Assembly (NCBI RefSeq): GCF_029227915.1
Contig: NC_079887.1
Location: 7,378,001-7,442,000 of the forward strand
DNA: 64,000 nucleotides
Direction of reading: 5' to 3'
Source of the DNA: Hydractinia symbiolongicarpus
Lineage: Eukaryota; Cnidaria; Hydrozoa; Anthoathecata; Hydractiniidae
The translations under genes and the position numbers were made by a program. Of the stretch, positions 24,040-33,623 are shown one piece after another; position 1 is the first letter of the stretch, and the number at the start of each line of letters is the position of its first letter. The notes under the pieces were generated by a model. It was not told where the DNA came from, made no database searches, and was given only the letters and a program-made list of their open reading frames with translations.

Positions 24040-24150
24040 CGGTAGACATTTTGCCTGACAGACAAACAAACAGACGCATACGGGTAATATAATATAGACT
24101 AGTCGTTAACCCATGAAGAAACCACTGAGTCGCCCGTCTTGATAATACAC
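24040..24150 (+). repeat. Junction of two dispersed-repeat ends (ACAG-tail and TAGTCGTTA head)
   Basis: GACAGACAAACAAACAGACG, then ACGGGTAATATAATATAGAC, then TAGTCGTTAACCC and TCGCCCGTCTTGATA. This is the tail of one copy abutting the head of the next in the family that also seeds the large (ACAG)n array at 44 kb. Confidence 0.5.
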
Positions 24151-25270
24151 GCTAACAAAGTTATGTCAGCATCGGGTTCAGCATGATTTACTTTACAGTG
24201 CACCACATTTCATTTAAACACTGGATCGCATTGTTGTTTGTTGAATATTGCGCATATAAATTCTTTTTTCACGCAAAATTTTCTAAAATGTTTACTCCGC
24301 AGGCAGAAATGTCGATTACTATCATAGCTGAGAGTTAGTGACGTCAAGAATCTCCGAAAGGGTCCAAGATAGTGGCTTACGTGTCTATGAAAATACCGAA
24401 ACAGGTCAAAATTCGGACTTCCGAAAGAAATGTTTTGTCACCTTCTACAGAATGCGCAAATTCGTAAAAATAAGTCTAATCTGTTTAATCGGCCATTTAG
24501 GCATTACATAATCACAAAGATTGACGTATTATTTGAACCATTGTAATGCACTTTTAAGTTTGAGGTCAAAAAAATTGGAAACAAGCGGAGATAACTGACG
24601 TCATTTCCTGTGTTGAAAACTAGGCACCAACTGGGACCAAATTAGGTCACTTCACATCTTGTATGCATACTGTTGCATTTCTAGTTGATCAATTTTTTGT
24701 TTGTTTTTATCGTTTTTACTGTTTTTACTGCTTTTTTCCATTTTTATTCTCAGACAGGACGGACATTGATAGCAGTTTTTTTTTTTTGTATTCATGTATA
24801 TTTTTGCAAATTACTGAAGTCCTCATCCTGTATAAATATCTTTAAATAAATAAATAAATAAAACTTCTTATAGTTGGGTCAACCTATCCATTTTGAAACA
24901 GACGCCATTTATGACGCCATCAAATACCTTTACACCACAATATCTCTGCAACCGTTCATCATCAAAAGTACATCTTATACATCTTCTTGATCAGCGTTTT
25001 AAATTCAATACATTATAAGCAATGACTTAACAAATCTCACCAAATAAATTTTTTTTTATGCACTGATGCCCTTCAAAAAGTAACTTGGTATGTGTGATTT
25101 TATACTTGCAATCAATTACTACGCACCTGCTAGCTATATTTTTGAGTGTGCCAGTTTTAAACTAAAGTTAAAAGTACCAAAATATTTTGATTAATGATGA
25201 ACCGTGAAGCATTTGGCAGAATTGGTGACATCAGATCAATTTGTCGTCAAAATTTGCGACAGTCGATTTT
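24151..25270. other. Non-coding sequence
   Basis: AT-rich sequence with a short (TAAA)n run at about 24842-24862 that may be the tail of a retroposed element. I see no gene. Confidence 0.5.
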
Positions 25271-25740
25271 CATCTCGCTCAACTTATAGTCAGCAGTTGT
25301 GATTTGTCAAAGGATTAAAACATTGCATCCACTTGTAGTGATAGAAAGAACATCCTTTTCACAATCATTGAAATCTGTGATAGTCGAAACGTTGAAAGTC
25401 TAAAACGAGTTGTTGATAAGGTTATATTGTGTTGTTGTTGTGTGTTTTTATACGGATTTATTTTCCAACATGGTCAAAAGACGATTAAAAAAGAAACTTT
25501 ACACACTGATGTGAGTTGTAGTGAATTAATTGGTTTATACTATTCACAAACACTTGAAGAAGAAAGTCCAAGGCGCTATCATTCCTTACCTCAAGTTATG
25601 GAAGAATCAGGTTTGTAGTTCTTTTTTCCGCGGAGCATTAAATTAATTAGGTCAAATATTCGCTTATAATTTACGGACCGCTTTGGTGCAGGACCCATAA
25701 ACTGATGTAATCTCAGATGTAATCATAAATTTCAAAAAAT
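25271..25740. repeat. Repeat block shared with 10645-10990
   Basis: Longer version of the block next to the BEL/Pao 3' LTR. One frame stays open across the part that differs by in-frame indels (up to a stop at 25616-25618). Both copies share the C-terminal EE.GL-stop. This may be a former terminal exon, of unknown identity. Confidence 0.68.
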
Positions 25741-25747
25741 ATCATTA

Positions 25748-26411
25748 CAGTCGACGCTCGTTATCTTGACCTTCCATGGCACTGGTGAAAAAGTTCGAGA
25801 TAACAAAAGGTCGAGATAGTGGACAGTCGAGATAAGGAGCGTAAATTGTTAAACAGGTCGAGATAAGGAAAGTTTGTCAATACCATGCACACTTTGTTGG
25901 CGTCTTTTCGAAAGCAGCAAAATACTTATCCTTATTTTTTACCCAAGTAGATATGGTATTTTTTGGTACCCTGAACTTCGCAGACACATCTTTCTGTGTC
26001 ACACCTTCCTTTTCCAAAGCCTTTAGAAGATTTGTATTTTTGAATCAAAGTTTTTACCTCAATCTTACGCTTTATCCCGAACATGATGTGTAAACAAAGA
26101 GAAAATTGTAGACATTCGAAATCTTGATTATGAGAAAATTTAAGAAATTCGACATTCGAATGTTTTCCTAATCGAATTTTTTTGTGTAAGGAAAGTAAAA
26201 AAACTACAGAAAAGGTCGTGAAAACGTGATATAATGCACCCAAGGGACCGCACAAATAGGTCAAGATAAGGAAAGTTCGAGATAAGGAGTAGTTGAGATA
26301 TTGGACGTGTTTTAGCCTATGGGAGGTTGAAATTCCGAAAGTACCGATGGAAATTTTTTGAGATACGGAAAGATCGATATAATGTGTAGTCGAGATAATG
26401 AGCGCCGACTG
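25748..26411 (-). mobile_element. Pogo/Tigger-like DNA transposon remnant
   Basis: The ends are CAGTCGACGCTCGTTATC and the inverse CAGTCGGCGCTCATTATC. TA is at the left flank and close to the right flank. Inside, several GGTCGAGATA-type subterminal repeats occur. The minus strand around 25930-26090 has a broken N-terminal helix-turn-helix of the pogo/CENP-B type (KRKIEVKTLIQKYK, then frameshifted sequence). The catalytic DDE domain is gone. Confidence 0.72.
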
Positions 26412-26450
26412 GTATATTAAAAATGATTGATTGTAAATACGTCTAATTAT

Positions 26451-26590
26451 ATAAAAGATTTTAACTTGACCACAATAATATGAATGATATGTTTGTAAAA
26501 GCACAATGGTAATACGTAAGTAAAATGACTGTTGGCTGTGTAAAATTGTTTTACTGGTATATTAGTTTTGAGCGTCTTAACTGCATGTTA
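26451..26590. repeat. Boundary repeat, copy 4 of 4
   Basis: Same block as 11028-11194, more diverged at its right end. It is followed by the same downstream segment (26625-26995) that follows copy 1. Confidence 0.78.
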
Positions 26591-27242
26591 CATAGTTGGT
26601 TCTTTTATTGTTATTTCTTTATGCTACAAACTTTAGGTAACTGTTTACACAGCTTTCTATCTTTTTTGTGTGTGAAGGAACTTTAACATCGTTGTAATTG
26701 TATTTAAATATTGTCTATAAGACTGCAAGACTGTAAGACATCTCACTATTATTTAACTGTTAAAACACCAAAGAAATGTATTTTCTAACAGGTAAAGAAT
26801 TTTAAAACGTCTTTGGGAGATAAAAATTCTGATGATAATTTAATAAAAGTACAGACAATACGTAGTCTAAAGAACAGTAGCTGTTGCAGTTTCGTCTCAC
26901 TTCAAGCCCGTGGCAACCTGGAGAAATGAGGAGGGGAGGGAGTAGCAAAAAGAGGTTTGATAAATTGCAAAAAGTGAGCAATTGCTTGCGACAGTAAATG
27001 AGCGCTTAGTGCGGGTTAACCGTGCAGGCCATTAAAACAAACTCAGAAAAGACATGTCGCATTTTTTATTTCGAAGCCTAAAGTGAATTTAGCAAAGCAA
27101 TCAGCCCGGATTTATTTTCAAGCGTTTGTTTCAATGGCAATGGCACACATTGTCATCATTTTTATCTAATTTAATTGACACAGCAAGGTGCCAATGTAAG
27201 TTTACGAAAAACACGAAACATTGACTGTGGGTTAATAATGCC

Positions 27243-27247
27243 TGAGT
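27243..27247. repeat. Left target-site duplication of the Polinton (TGAGT)
   Basis: TGAGT precedes the left terminal repeat and recurs directly after the right one (42354-42358). The related unit A reads GCCTGAGTTATTG uninterrupted at about 15394-15406, which supports this as the empty site. Confidence 0.75.
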
Positions 27248-27609
27248 AGAGATAGGAAAATGCCGATGTTAGTGCAATCATGTCAAATAAGCGTGCATAC
27301 CCGTTTATTCAACGTAAAAAGGCCCATACCACCATGTGCACTTTACCATTCCACGTCAAATTATAGACCATCCACGTTAAATCAACGATAGAAGAGTCAA
27401 TAAATCCATGTGCACTTTACCACTTTACGTTAAATAAGCGGGCATGCTCTATAATATCTGCCTAAAACCCCCTCACTCCCCCACCCCTGTCGTGTCCCCC
27501 TGGCCCCCTCCCCGTCCCATGGGTCCCTCCCCACCTCATCTGTCGTGCCCTATAAATTATAGTGATATGTGTGTCTATAATGTCCTCTTGCCAGTGTGGT
27601 AATACCATC
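27248..27609 (+). repeat. Polinton left terminal inverted repeat
   Basis: Inverse match to 41992-42353, from AGAGATAGGAAAATGCCG at the outside to a GTGTGGTAATACCATC end inside. The two copies differ at only a handful of bases, for instance TTATTC versus TAAATC near position 27304. It includes a C-rich stretch at about 27467-27536. High identity implies recent insertion. Confidence 0.92.
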
Positions 27610-27840
27610 AATGATAATAAAACATAAATAAATAACAACACGCAAGCAGTTTTTGTTATCTTGTAAAACCATCTGTCAATCAAACGCTTATAACAATAGG
27701 ATTTTACATACCAGAAAGTTGTTTACATAAGAAAAAAGTCAAAACGAAAGTAGCCGTTGCTAAGGATATTTGGTATGTAAGGAATGCATTGTTTCTCTAT
27801 TGTTATTCTGGCTTGATTGACATTTAATTGACGTCATTCT
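27610..27840. other. Spacer between left TIR and first Polinton gene
   Basis: No gene is seen. AT-rich, with no obvious repeat. Confidence 0.5.
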
Positions 27841-29025
27841 TTATCTAAACAAATACCATATGAAATAACCTGTTGTCATAACAATCACAAGAGCGATCTT
27901 CTCATCTTCGTGTGTAGGAGGAGTATCTTTGTGGTAAGGTGCAGTAATGTGTTTATCAGTAATATGTTTATCAGTAATGTGTTTATCAGGACCGGAGGTC
28001 CCAGGAATAGGAATAGGACTGGATGTCCTATCAGGAATCTTTTTATGTGATTCAGCTGTTTTTTCAATAACATTAACCTTTAGATTAATCCCAATGGTCA
28101 GATCTTCACCCGATATCAAAATCTTGTTGTTGTAACCCACCACACCGGTCTTAATTCTGAGATTCATGTCACTAGGTAACATATAAATACCTTGTCCAAC
28201 CGAATAATCAACCTTACTTGAAGCGTAGTTTAACGTATCCTGATAACGCTTAATGTCCTCCTGAATATCAACCCTACGGTTAACAATGTCTTCAAGGTTA
28301 TTCATAAAAACTCTTTGGGCGGTCAGAGCACTTGAATCATTACCAAGGATGGAGGAGCGTGCTGAGGTCTGAGAACTAAGAACTAGATAGGCATAGGCTC
28401 TAACACTGCTAGAGATCTTCACAAGGCCCGTTTTTGTAAATCCATCGGATTTTTCCACAATCCACCGCGTCATAGAGTCGTTGGTGAAATAACTCAACCC
28501 GGGAGTTGGATAGTCTTTATGCCTTTTTTGATATGAACTGAAAAAGTACTGACCCCTGTATTTCATGGGGTTGGAATCAACATCATACTCGCCACAGATT
28601 TTTAGAAATTCCTCATTTGAATAGGGATTATCATATTGATTAAAACTATTCTCAAAGGGTAGAGGTGTCTATAGGCGCTTAATGATTCGTCTAATGTGAT
28701 AATACACATGAAAACGATATATCGACCTGACCATAGATCTACCATCCTTCAGGTGTTCGGAACAGGCACTTGAAGCGCACCAAGTGGCGAAATTTAGCTG
28801 GGTTTGCCATAATCTAAAAGGTTGCTCATTCCAAATTCTCATACGTTGCGCGTTCTGATTAAGTTCATAATTGGTAAAAATATTAGGAAAGGAAGCGGGG
28901 AAAGAGCCACTTTCAGACACAATAATGGCCTGTTTGTACAGATCCCTAGCGCCCAATATTTGAAGATACTGCCCTCCATTTGGTTTATATGTCGCATTCG
29001 GGTTATATCTGAAAATGTCATCCAT
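27841..29025 (-). pseudogene. Polinton left-end protein, interrupted by one TAG
   Basis: From ATG 29025 (MDDIFRYNPNATYKPNGGQY) the frame runs 118 codons to TAG 28669-28671, then continues in the same frame without another stop to 27841, 394 sense codons in all. The second part has a threefold DKHIT repeat near 27965 and a C-terminal hydrophobic segment (IALVIVMTTGYFIWYLF). I do not recognise a family. Its divergent position, 38 bases from the capsid module, suggests a virion or membrane-associated role. The single stop amid good coding texture suggests a recent nonsense change. Confidence 0.62.
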
Positions 29026-29063
29026 TCTTTGATTTAAATATATTCACAATCTCTAATATAATA

Positions 29064-29627
29064 ATGTATATTACAATAAAGGACGTAAATAGCGAGAAGA
29101 AAATCTATTTGTATCAACCGATAGACAACTCACATGGCACAAAGGAGGTTGCGATCGTGGAGACGTTTTCGGATAATGTCACATATGTGGTTGCAGATCC
29201 AATAGATATACTCTTGGTTGATGGAGTTACCAAGGTTAGGTTACTACAGGGTCAGCAATACACGGGGAGGGAGTTGAATTCAATCGTGAGGGGTGATGTA
29301 AAATCAACACCACTAGCTAGAAACTCTAAGTTGGGTAAAATATTCAATCTAGGGGGTATACCGGAACTACATTTTAATCTTAATGAATTGGATAATTCAT
29401 TAAATCTTGAAGATGGTGAATATAGCAACAACCTGATGACATATCATATATCCGAGTATGGTGGTGATTTTACATATATTGAACCGAAAAATCCGCAATA
29501 TAAGAAACTAAAGAAAGGTTTACTTCAATCACTCACCTTGAGAGTCACGGGTCAAAATGGTAAGGTTATATGGGGTGGTATGAAGACAACGGTTACCCTA
29601 CACATAAGAGATACGGCGGACAGATGA
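29064..29627 (+). CDS. Probable Polinton minor capsid (penton-like) protein, 187 aa
   Basis: A 187-residue protein of alternating beta-like segments, ending SLTLRVTGQNGKVIWGG followed by TTVTLHIRD. That kind of terminal strand pattern occurs in single-jelly-roll minor capsid proteins. It lies directly upstream of the major capsid gene, where Polintons usually place the minor capsid gene. No membrane segment. The assignment is from position and texture, not from a diagnostic motif. A structural comparison with penton-type jelly rolls would settle it. Confidence 0.5.
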   Translation: MYITIKDVNSEKKIYLYQPIDNSHGTKEVAIVETFSDNVTYVVADPIDILLVDGVTKVRLLQGQQYTGRELNSIVRGDVKSTPLARNSKLGKIFNLGGIPELHFNLNELDNSLNLEDGEYSNNLMTYHISEYGGDFTYIEPKNPQYKKLKKGLLQSLTLRVTGQNGKVIWGGMKTTVTLHIRDTADR

Positions 29628-29683
29628 TACCGTAGCATTAACCGAATTAAAGTAAAATAAAATAAAAAGTAATATGGAATAGC

Positions 29684-31003
29684 ATGGAATACGGGAAAAA
29701 GTTAAACCCAGAGCGTTCACTTAGAATCGCACATGGCGTAAAAGGAACGCACCAAAAAGTAATTGTCACTGACAACCCAAGTGAGATTGATCAGAACCAG
29801 TTACTCCTGATTAGGTTCCCTAATTTAGGTAACGATGATGTCATTGTTCCGGGTACTTCGAAACTAAGTTTCGACATTGATCTCGAGTCAAAAGCTGACA
29901 CGAAGAGAACATTGGTCTCTAACATAGGGAGGGCAATTGTTAAAAAGCTAGCTATCAAGTTCGAGGGTACCGAGATTCTAAGCATTGATGACTTTGATCT
30001 TTTCGGATGTTACAGAGATTTATGGCTGACAAAGCATGAGAAGGGGAACTCAATCAGACAAGGTATCATATCCGATGATGGGTGTACAGAAAATTGCATG
30101 AAACTGAGAGTTGGAGCCGCGGATAAAGACGCATCGGAGGTAGCGGACAAAGCCATTTATGATGCATACAAAAACAAGTTCACCATACCACTAGATTTTG
30201 AAATGTTGGACAGCACGATTCCATATTATCAGGCTGGATTAGGTAATAGGCTGTGTTATGAGATAACATTCAACAATTATGACAGGGTAGTATTATCAAT
30301 ACCTACCAAACCTTCGGGTTCCGCCACGGCACCGGCGCCGGATGCTAAATACAAAATCTCCAACATATCCCTGGAATATGAGATTGTGACACAACCGACA
30401 CTTGCCAGATTCATATCAAATGAATACGAAAACATGGCCGTACTTTACGACAGGTTTCTGAGACATAGACAAATTAGGGTGGATAAGTCGGACACAACGT
30501 GGAATTGGTCATTCAATACACCATGCAAGTCCCTGAAGGGTATATTGGTTCTGTTTGAGGAAGAGAAAGCTTACAAACGAGATACCGGTAAGTTCTACAA
30601 TCCTAAGATCAAAAAGGTATCCGCTATAGTTGAGGGTAAGCCTAACCAACTTTTCGCTCAGGGGATGCAACCGTTTGAGCATTATGGTGAAATTTGCAAG
30701 TATTTTTCGGAGGGCAAGCAAAGGGATGGTAACGCAGGTGAAATACAAAAACATCTGCAACTACATGATGTGAAGGTCGCGGACTACCTAACTACGAAAT
30801 ATGCTCTATGGCTGGATTTCAGAACCATAGATGAAAACTCACTGCACGGGACCGGCCGACGGATTGAAAATGCGAGCGAGGGCATCACACTGCAAGTTGA
30901 AAAGACGGCCGAGGCAGCGGGATCCTTAAACGCCTACATATATCTAATCATGGATGCTCAATTAAATATTCAAAACGGTGAAATTATGGATGTACTATAT
31001 TAA
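29684..31003 (+). CDS. Polinton major capsid protein (double jelly-roll type), 439 aa
   Basis: The chain shows LLLIRFPNLGNDDVIVPGTS near residue 45, KFTIPLDFEMLDSTIPYYQA near 166, then LCYEITFNNYDRV and, in the second half, FYNPKIKKVSAIVEGKPNQ and YALWLDFRTIDENSLHG. An 'IPLDF..LD...P...AGL...ITF' segment is characteristic of capsid proteins of this group, which form trimeric hexons. The decayed copies at 14.4-15.3 and 18.7 kb align along residues ~125-435. The start at 29684 follows a long AT-rich leader. The stop lies 1 nt before the ATPase start. The frame appears intact. Confidence 0.75.
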   Translation: MEYGKKLNPERSLRIAHGVKGTHQKVIVTDNPSEIDQNQLLLIRFPNLGNDDVIVPGTSKLSFDIDLESKADTKRTLVSNIGRAIVKKLAIKFEGTEILSIDDFDLFGCYRDLWLTKHEKGNSIRQGIISDDGCTENCMKLRVGAADKDASEVADKAIYDAYKNKFTIPLDFEMLDSTIPYYQAGLGNRLCYEITFNNYDRVVLSIPTKPSGSATAPAPDAKYKISNISLEYEIVTQPTLARFISNEYENMAVLYDRFLRHRQIRVDKSDTTWNWSFNTPCKSLKGILVLFEEEKAYKRDTGKFYNPKIKKVSAIVEGKPNQLFAQGMQPFEHYGEICKYFSEGKQRDGNAGEIQKHLQLHDVKVADYLTTKYALWLDFRTIDENSLHGTGRRIENASEGITLQVEKTAEAAGSLNAYIYLIMDAQLNIQNGEIMDVLY

Positions 31004-31004
31004 G

Positions 31005-31601
31005 ATGGACTACATGAAAGATCCTCACACGGCACTATTCGTCGGTCCAACGGGCTGCGGAAAATCCAAACGCGTTGTAACGCTGCTAGAGAGTGAATAC
31101 TTTGATCACTTCGATTTCATTGTGATTATATGTCCAACATTAAGATGGAATAAGACATATATGTGTCGAAAATGGTTCTGGAGGGATAGATATGTGATTC
31201 TAATTGAGCCCATGGGCTTGTTGTATGAATGGATCCAAAAGATGACGGATTTCTATGCCGGATACAAAACATTATTCCTGATCGATGACATTATCGCGGA
31301 TGAGAAACTGGACAAAAAGAGGCAACCACTGCTGGAGCTGGCCATCAGCGGTCGACATCGAAACCACACCATGTGGCTACTCACACAATCATACACCGCG
31401 ATACCGAAGAACTTACGAAGGCAGGCAAAAATGTTATATGTGTGGTATCCGAAGGATAGACATGATCTCGCAACTATCCACGAGGAGAATGATGTCATTG
31501 AATCATCAGAGATCCAGAAGGTTAAGAAAAGGCTAAAAGATGGTAAATATACACATTTAGTCATGAGGATGGAACATCCAAGAACCCACGTGATTTGCTA
31601 G
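31005..31601 (+). CDS. Polinton packaging ATPase (FtsK/HerA, A32-like), 198 aa
   Basis: Walker A is GPTGCGKS, about 15 residues from the proposed start. Walker B is TLFLIDD at about residue 90. WLLTQSY, about 30 residues later, fits the sensor region. This family drives genome packaging into capsids. I choose ATG 31005, one base after the capsid stop. An in-frame ATG at 30978 inside the capsid gene would add nine residues and is less likely. Catalytic residues are all present, unlike the decayed copy at 13.9-14.4 kb, where the P-loop is missing. Confidence 0.85.
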   Translation: MDYMKDPHTALFVGPTGCGKSKRVVTLLESEYFDHFDFIVIICPTLRWNKTYMCRKWFWRDRYVILIEPMGLLYEWIQKMTDFYAGYKTLFLIDDIIADEKLDKKRQPLLELAISGRHRNHTMWLLTQSYTAIPKNLRRQAKMLYVWYPKDRHDLATIHEENDVIESSEIQKVKKRLKDGKYTHLVMRMEHPRTHVIC

Positions 31602-31639
31602 ATTGGAAATCTATAGGAAAACTACAGTACTATCCTATA

Positions 31640-32245
31640 ATGATAGAATATATAAATTTCATATTACTGGTGATAGCTGTAGTGCTATTGCTGGTATTGG
31701 TTAGTTTCTGTCTTTTTTGTATTAAAAAATACCTATCGCTATTGAAAATGGCTGAAACCGCAATTGACAACCTAATTTTTATCGAGGACCAGGATGATGG
31801 TAAGAGACAGAAATTGCTCGAGTGCGTGCTGACAGGAAATAGCAAGTTATATCTTGGTAAGATGTATACGGAGGAGCAAATTCAAAGGCTCAAGAATGAT
31901 GAGGTGGATAAACTGTTCACCATATACGAGGCTAAACTGTCCGGTCAAATGGTAAAGTCTCTAGGGGAGTCAATAATCCACATGTACTCCCTGGGTGCCT
32001 GTACAGCCCTGGGTATAAAAAATCAAAAAGCTCTGAGTGATGACCTGGAGAATGATCCATTCCTAAACTCGGCACTCAAAAGGTTCACATGTGATCTATA
32101 TTATAAGTTCGGATCACTACTATCACCAATCAGTGTAGGTTTAATAACAGGTAGGCATTATATCGCGGGAAAAAATTTAAACAATATCGATACGGATACT
32201 AAAGATGTCGGATACTCCAGTTCAGGTGACAACGAAGAACCCTAA
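31640..32245 (+). CDS. Polinton membrane protein of unknown function, 201 aa
   Basis: Starts MIEYINFIL, followed by a strongly hydrophobic segment (about residues 8-30), so it is probably membrane-anchored. The rest is helical and charged, with EEQIQRLKNDEVDKLF, then SLGESIIHMYSLGACTALG. I use ATG 31640 because the decayed copy at 13686 begins with the same residues. It overlaps the next gene by 41 nt in another frame. Conserved in the relic element, function unknown. It does not show the His/Cys active-site pattern of an adenovirus-type protease. Confidence 0.7.
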   Translation: MIEYINFILLVIAVVLLLVLVSFCLFCIKKYLSLLKMAETAIDNLIFIEDQDDGKRQKLLECVLTGNSKLYLGKMYTEEQIQRLKNDEVDKLFTIYEAKLSGQMVKSLGESIIHMYSLGACTALGIKNQKALSDDLENDPFLNSALKRFTCDLYYKFGSLLSPISVGLITGRHYIAGKNLNNIDTDTKDVGYSSSGDNEEP

Positions 32246-32624
32246 AAAGGTTGAGGCCGGTAAGAGGCTGGCCGAATACAATCGTAAAAATAGGGAAGAA
32301 TATAAAAGATTGCTCATGGCACAGACGGAGGCACAGTCGGCACCTCAGACACAAACCCGGCCGGCACCTCAGACACACTCAGCACCTCAGACACAGTTGG
32401 AGGATCCTAAGGATATTGTCATTGAGGATTCTGTGACAGATGGCCCTAAACACGGTGGAGTGAACTACACAATAATGGGTGGTGGTGGGGTGATAGTACT
32501 TGTCTTAATTGGTGCTTATTTCGTCTATAAAAATAAGGACAAAAATATTAAGGTGAAGGGTACCCCACCAAGTAACTCAGGTAATAAAAAAACTATGAGA
32601 ATAAGTAAACTTGAAATGGAATAA
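32205..32624 (+). CDS. Polinton membrane protein, 139 aa, Gln/Pro/Ala-rich
   Basis: The N-terminus has VTTKNPKKVEAGKRLAEYN. A repetitive linker of APQTQ/APQTH units follows (about residues 42-65). A glycine-rich membrane segment comes next (GGGGVIVLVLIGAYFVY, about residues 90-107) with a basic tail. Single-pass topology is likely. The relic at 12.8-13.1 kb keeps both ends but not the linker. Function unknown. Confidence 0.68.
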   Translation: MSDTPVQVTTKNPKKVEAGKRLAEYNRKNREEYKRLLMAQTEAQSAPQTQTRPAPQTHSAPQTQLEDPKDIVIEDSVTDGPKHGGVNYTIMGGGGVIVLVLIGAYFVYKNKDKNIKVKGTPPSNSGNKKTMRISKLEME

Positions 32625-32674
32625 AGGGATAATATCGCGATACTATAATCTTGAAGTATATATATATATAAGAC

Positions 32675-32902
32675 ATGGATAAGAAAAGTATAGTCAACGA
32701 TATTTATAAGGCATCGGTCGTATGCGTTTTCGCTGTAGGCTATTCAATGCTCGGGAAAAAGGTATTAAAAATGACACCACCCTCAATTCAGAAGTTTGAC
32801 CTGGAAGATACCGGAAAGCTTGTAGCCATAGTCGCCGCAAGTGAAATGTCAAGAGAATATCTAGTTAAGCAAAAAATTATACCTGAAACTATAAATATAT
32901 AA
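32675..32902 (+). CDS. Polinton conserved small protein, 75 aa
   Basis: A 75-codon frame that is also open in the decayed element (12580-12807), with about three-quarters of residues the same. Conserved stretches are YSMLGKK, KFDLEDTGKLV, IVAASEM and YL.KQKI.PE. A weakly hydrophobic segment at residues 13-25 may touch a membrane. A TATATA run lies just before the start. The stop codon overlaps the next ATG by one base. Function unknown. Confidence 0.72.
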   Translation: MDKKSIVNDIYKASVVCVFAVGYSMLGKKVLKMTPPSIQKFDLEDTGKLVAIVAASEMSREYLVKQKIIPETINI

Positions 32903-33033
32903 TGTTGCGAATACTGGAATGGTTGGTCTGGGTTTTATATCGACGTAATAAAGTTGAGAGTATTTTACCCAAGGTGGAATACACGGAGGTGGATACGGAT
33001 GTCATAGACTCCGAAGCTATCGTATTAAAATAA
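32902..33033 (+). CDS. Polinton microprotein, 43 aa
   Basis: The frame opens at ATG 32902, sharing its A with the preceding stop (TAATG), and ends at TAA 33031-33033. It has an N-terminal amphipathic or hydrophobic stretch (LRILEWLVWVLYRRN) and an acidic C-terminus. The tight coupling to the upstream gene argues for real translation. There is no counterpart in the decayed element, where the flanking genes are 9 nt apart. Confidence 0.5.
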   Translation: MLRILEWLVWVLYRRNKVESILPKVEYTEVDTDVIDSEAIVLK

Positions 33034-33067
33034 CAACACTAAAATATACTGTAGTAGTATATGAAAC

Positions 33068-33493
33068 ATGGCTTCAATTGCAATGATGCTGGGAGGTGCC
33101 TTCGCGAATGCTTTGGCTTTCACCGGATCAAGCTACCTCTTTTCAGGTTTATCAAAGGATAGGATAGATAAGGAACGGAAGCGGCATGATCTGGCCATAG
33201 AACAACTGCAAAAGGCCCAGGTTATATGGCAACGTAAAAGACAAGAGAGGGTGGACTTTATCAATAAGCAGCTCAGACTTGAGAAGAAGGCCGAGGGTAA
33301 ATTCACAGAGCTGGATGATGCGATGCGTGAATATAGAAAAGTGTTTGGAGGATCAACCCTCACGGATATGCCACGCGAACCTGTATTGAGCGACTTTTAT
33401 ACACCCAGCAATGGCCAGCATGAACGGGAATTGGCATTTATCGCGCTAAGCATGATTGGTGTCGGTGGCGCCGTGTGGTATTTCGAAAAATAG
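33068..33493 (+). CDS. Polinton membrane/coiled-coil protein, 141 aa
   Basis: The N-terminal hydrophobic segment (IAMMLGGAFANALAFTGSSY) is followed by a long Lys/Glu/Arg-rich helix (residues ~33-90, probable coiled coil), FTELDDAMREYRKVF and a C-terminal hydrophobic segment ending VWYFEK. Both ends are conserved in the relic gene at 12206-12570. It is the last plus-strand gene before a convergent junction. Function unknown. Confidence 0.7.
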   Translation: MASIAMMLGGAFANALAFTGSSYLFSGLSKDRIDKERKRHDLAIEQLQKAQVIWQRKRQERVDFINKQLRLEKKAEGKFTELDDAMREYRKVFGGSTLTDMPREPVLSDFYTPSNGQHERELAFIALSMIGVGGAVWYFEK

Positions 33494-33510
33494 TACTATA
33501 CCGCAGGTAT

Positions 33511-33535
33511 TATGTTACATGACACATGTAACATA
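33511..33535. terminator. Perfect 11-bp inverted repeat at a convergent gene junction
   Basis: TATGTTACATG, a 3-nt loop, then CATGTAACATA. It lies between the end of the 141-aa gene (33493, +) and the end of the coiled-coil membrane gene (33624, -). It could fold as a hairpin in either transcript. A role in transcript 3' ends is inferred from position. Confidence 0.5.
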
Positions 33536-33623
33536 TATTCCAGATCCGCTAACGCTTTGTAACCATGTAGGTGTATATCAGACCTCCGATTCCAACTATC
33601 AAAGCAAAAAGGTTTTGACTCAA

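Noticed and set aside
25427-25618. A 63-codon frame as an independent gene
   Set aside because: It may be a former terminal exon, but the paralogous copy at 10.8 kb is altered and no family is recognised, so it is noted only as part of a repeat.
27462-27683. A Gly/Arg-rich 73-codon frame over the left TIR
   Set aside because: It is the reverse reading of the C-rich TIR tract and has no counterpart elsewhere.
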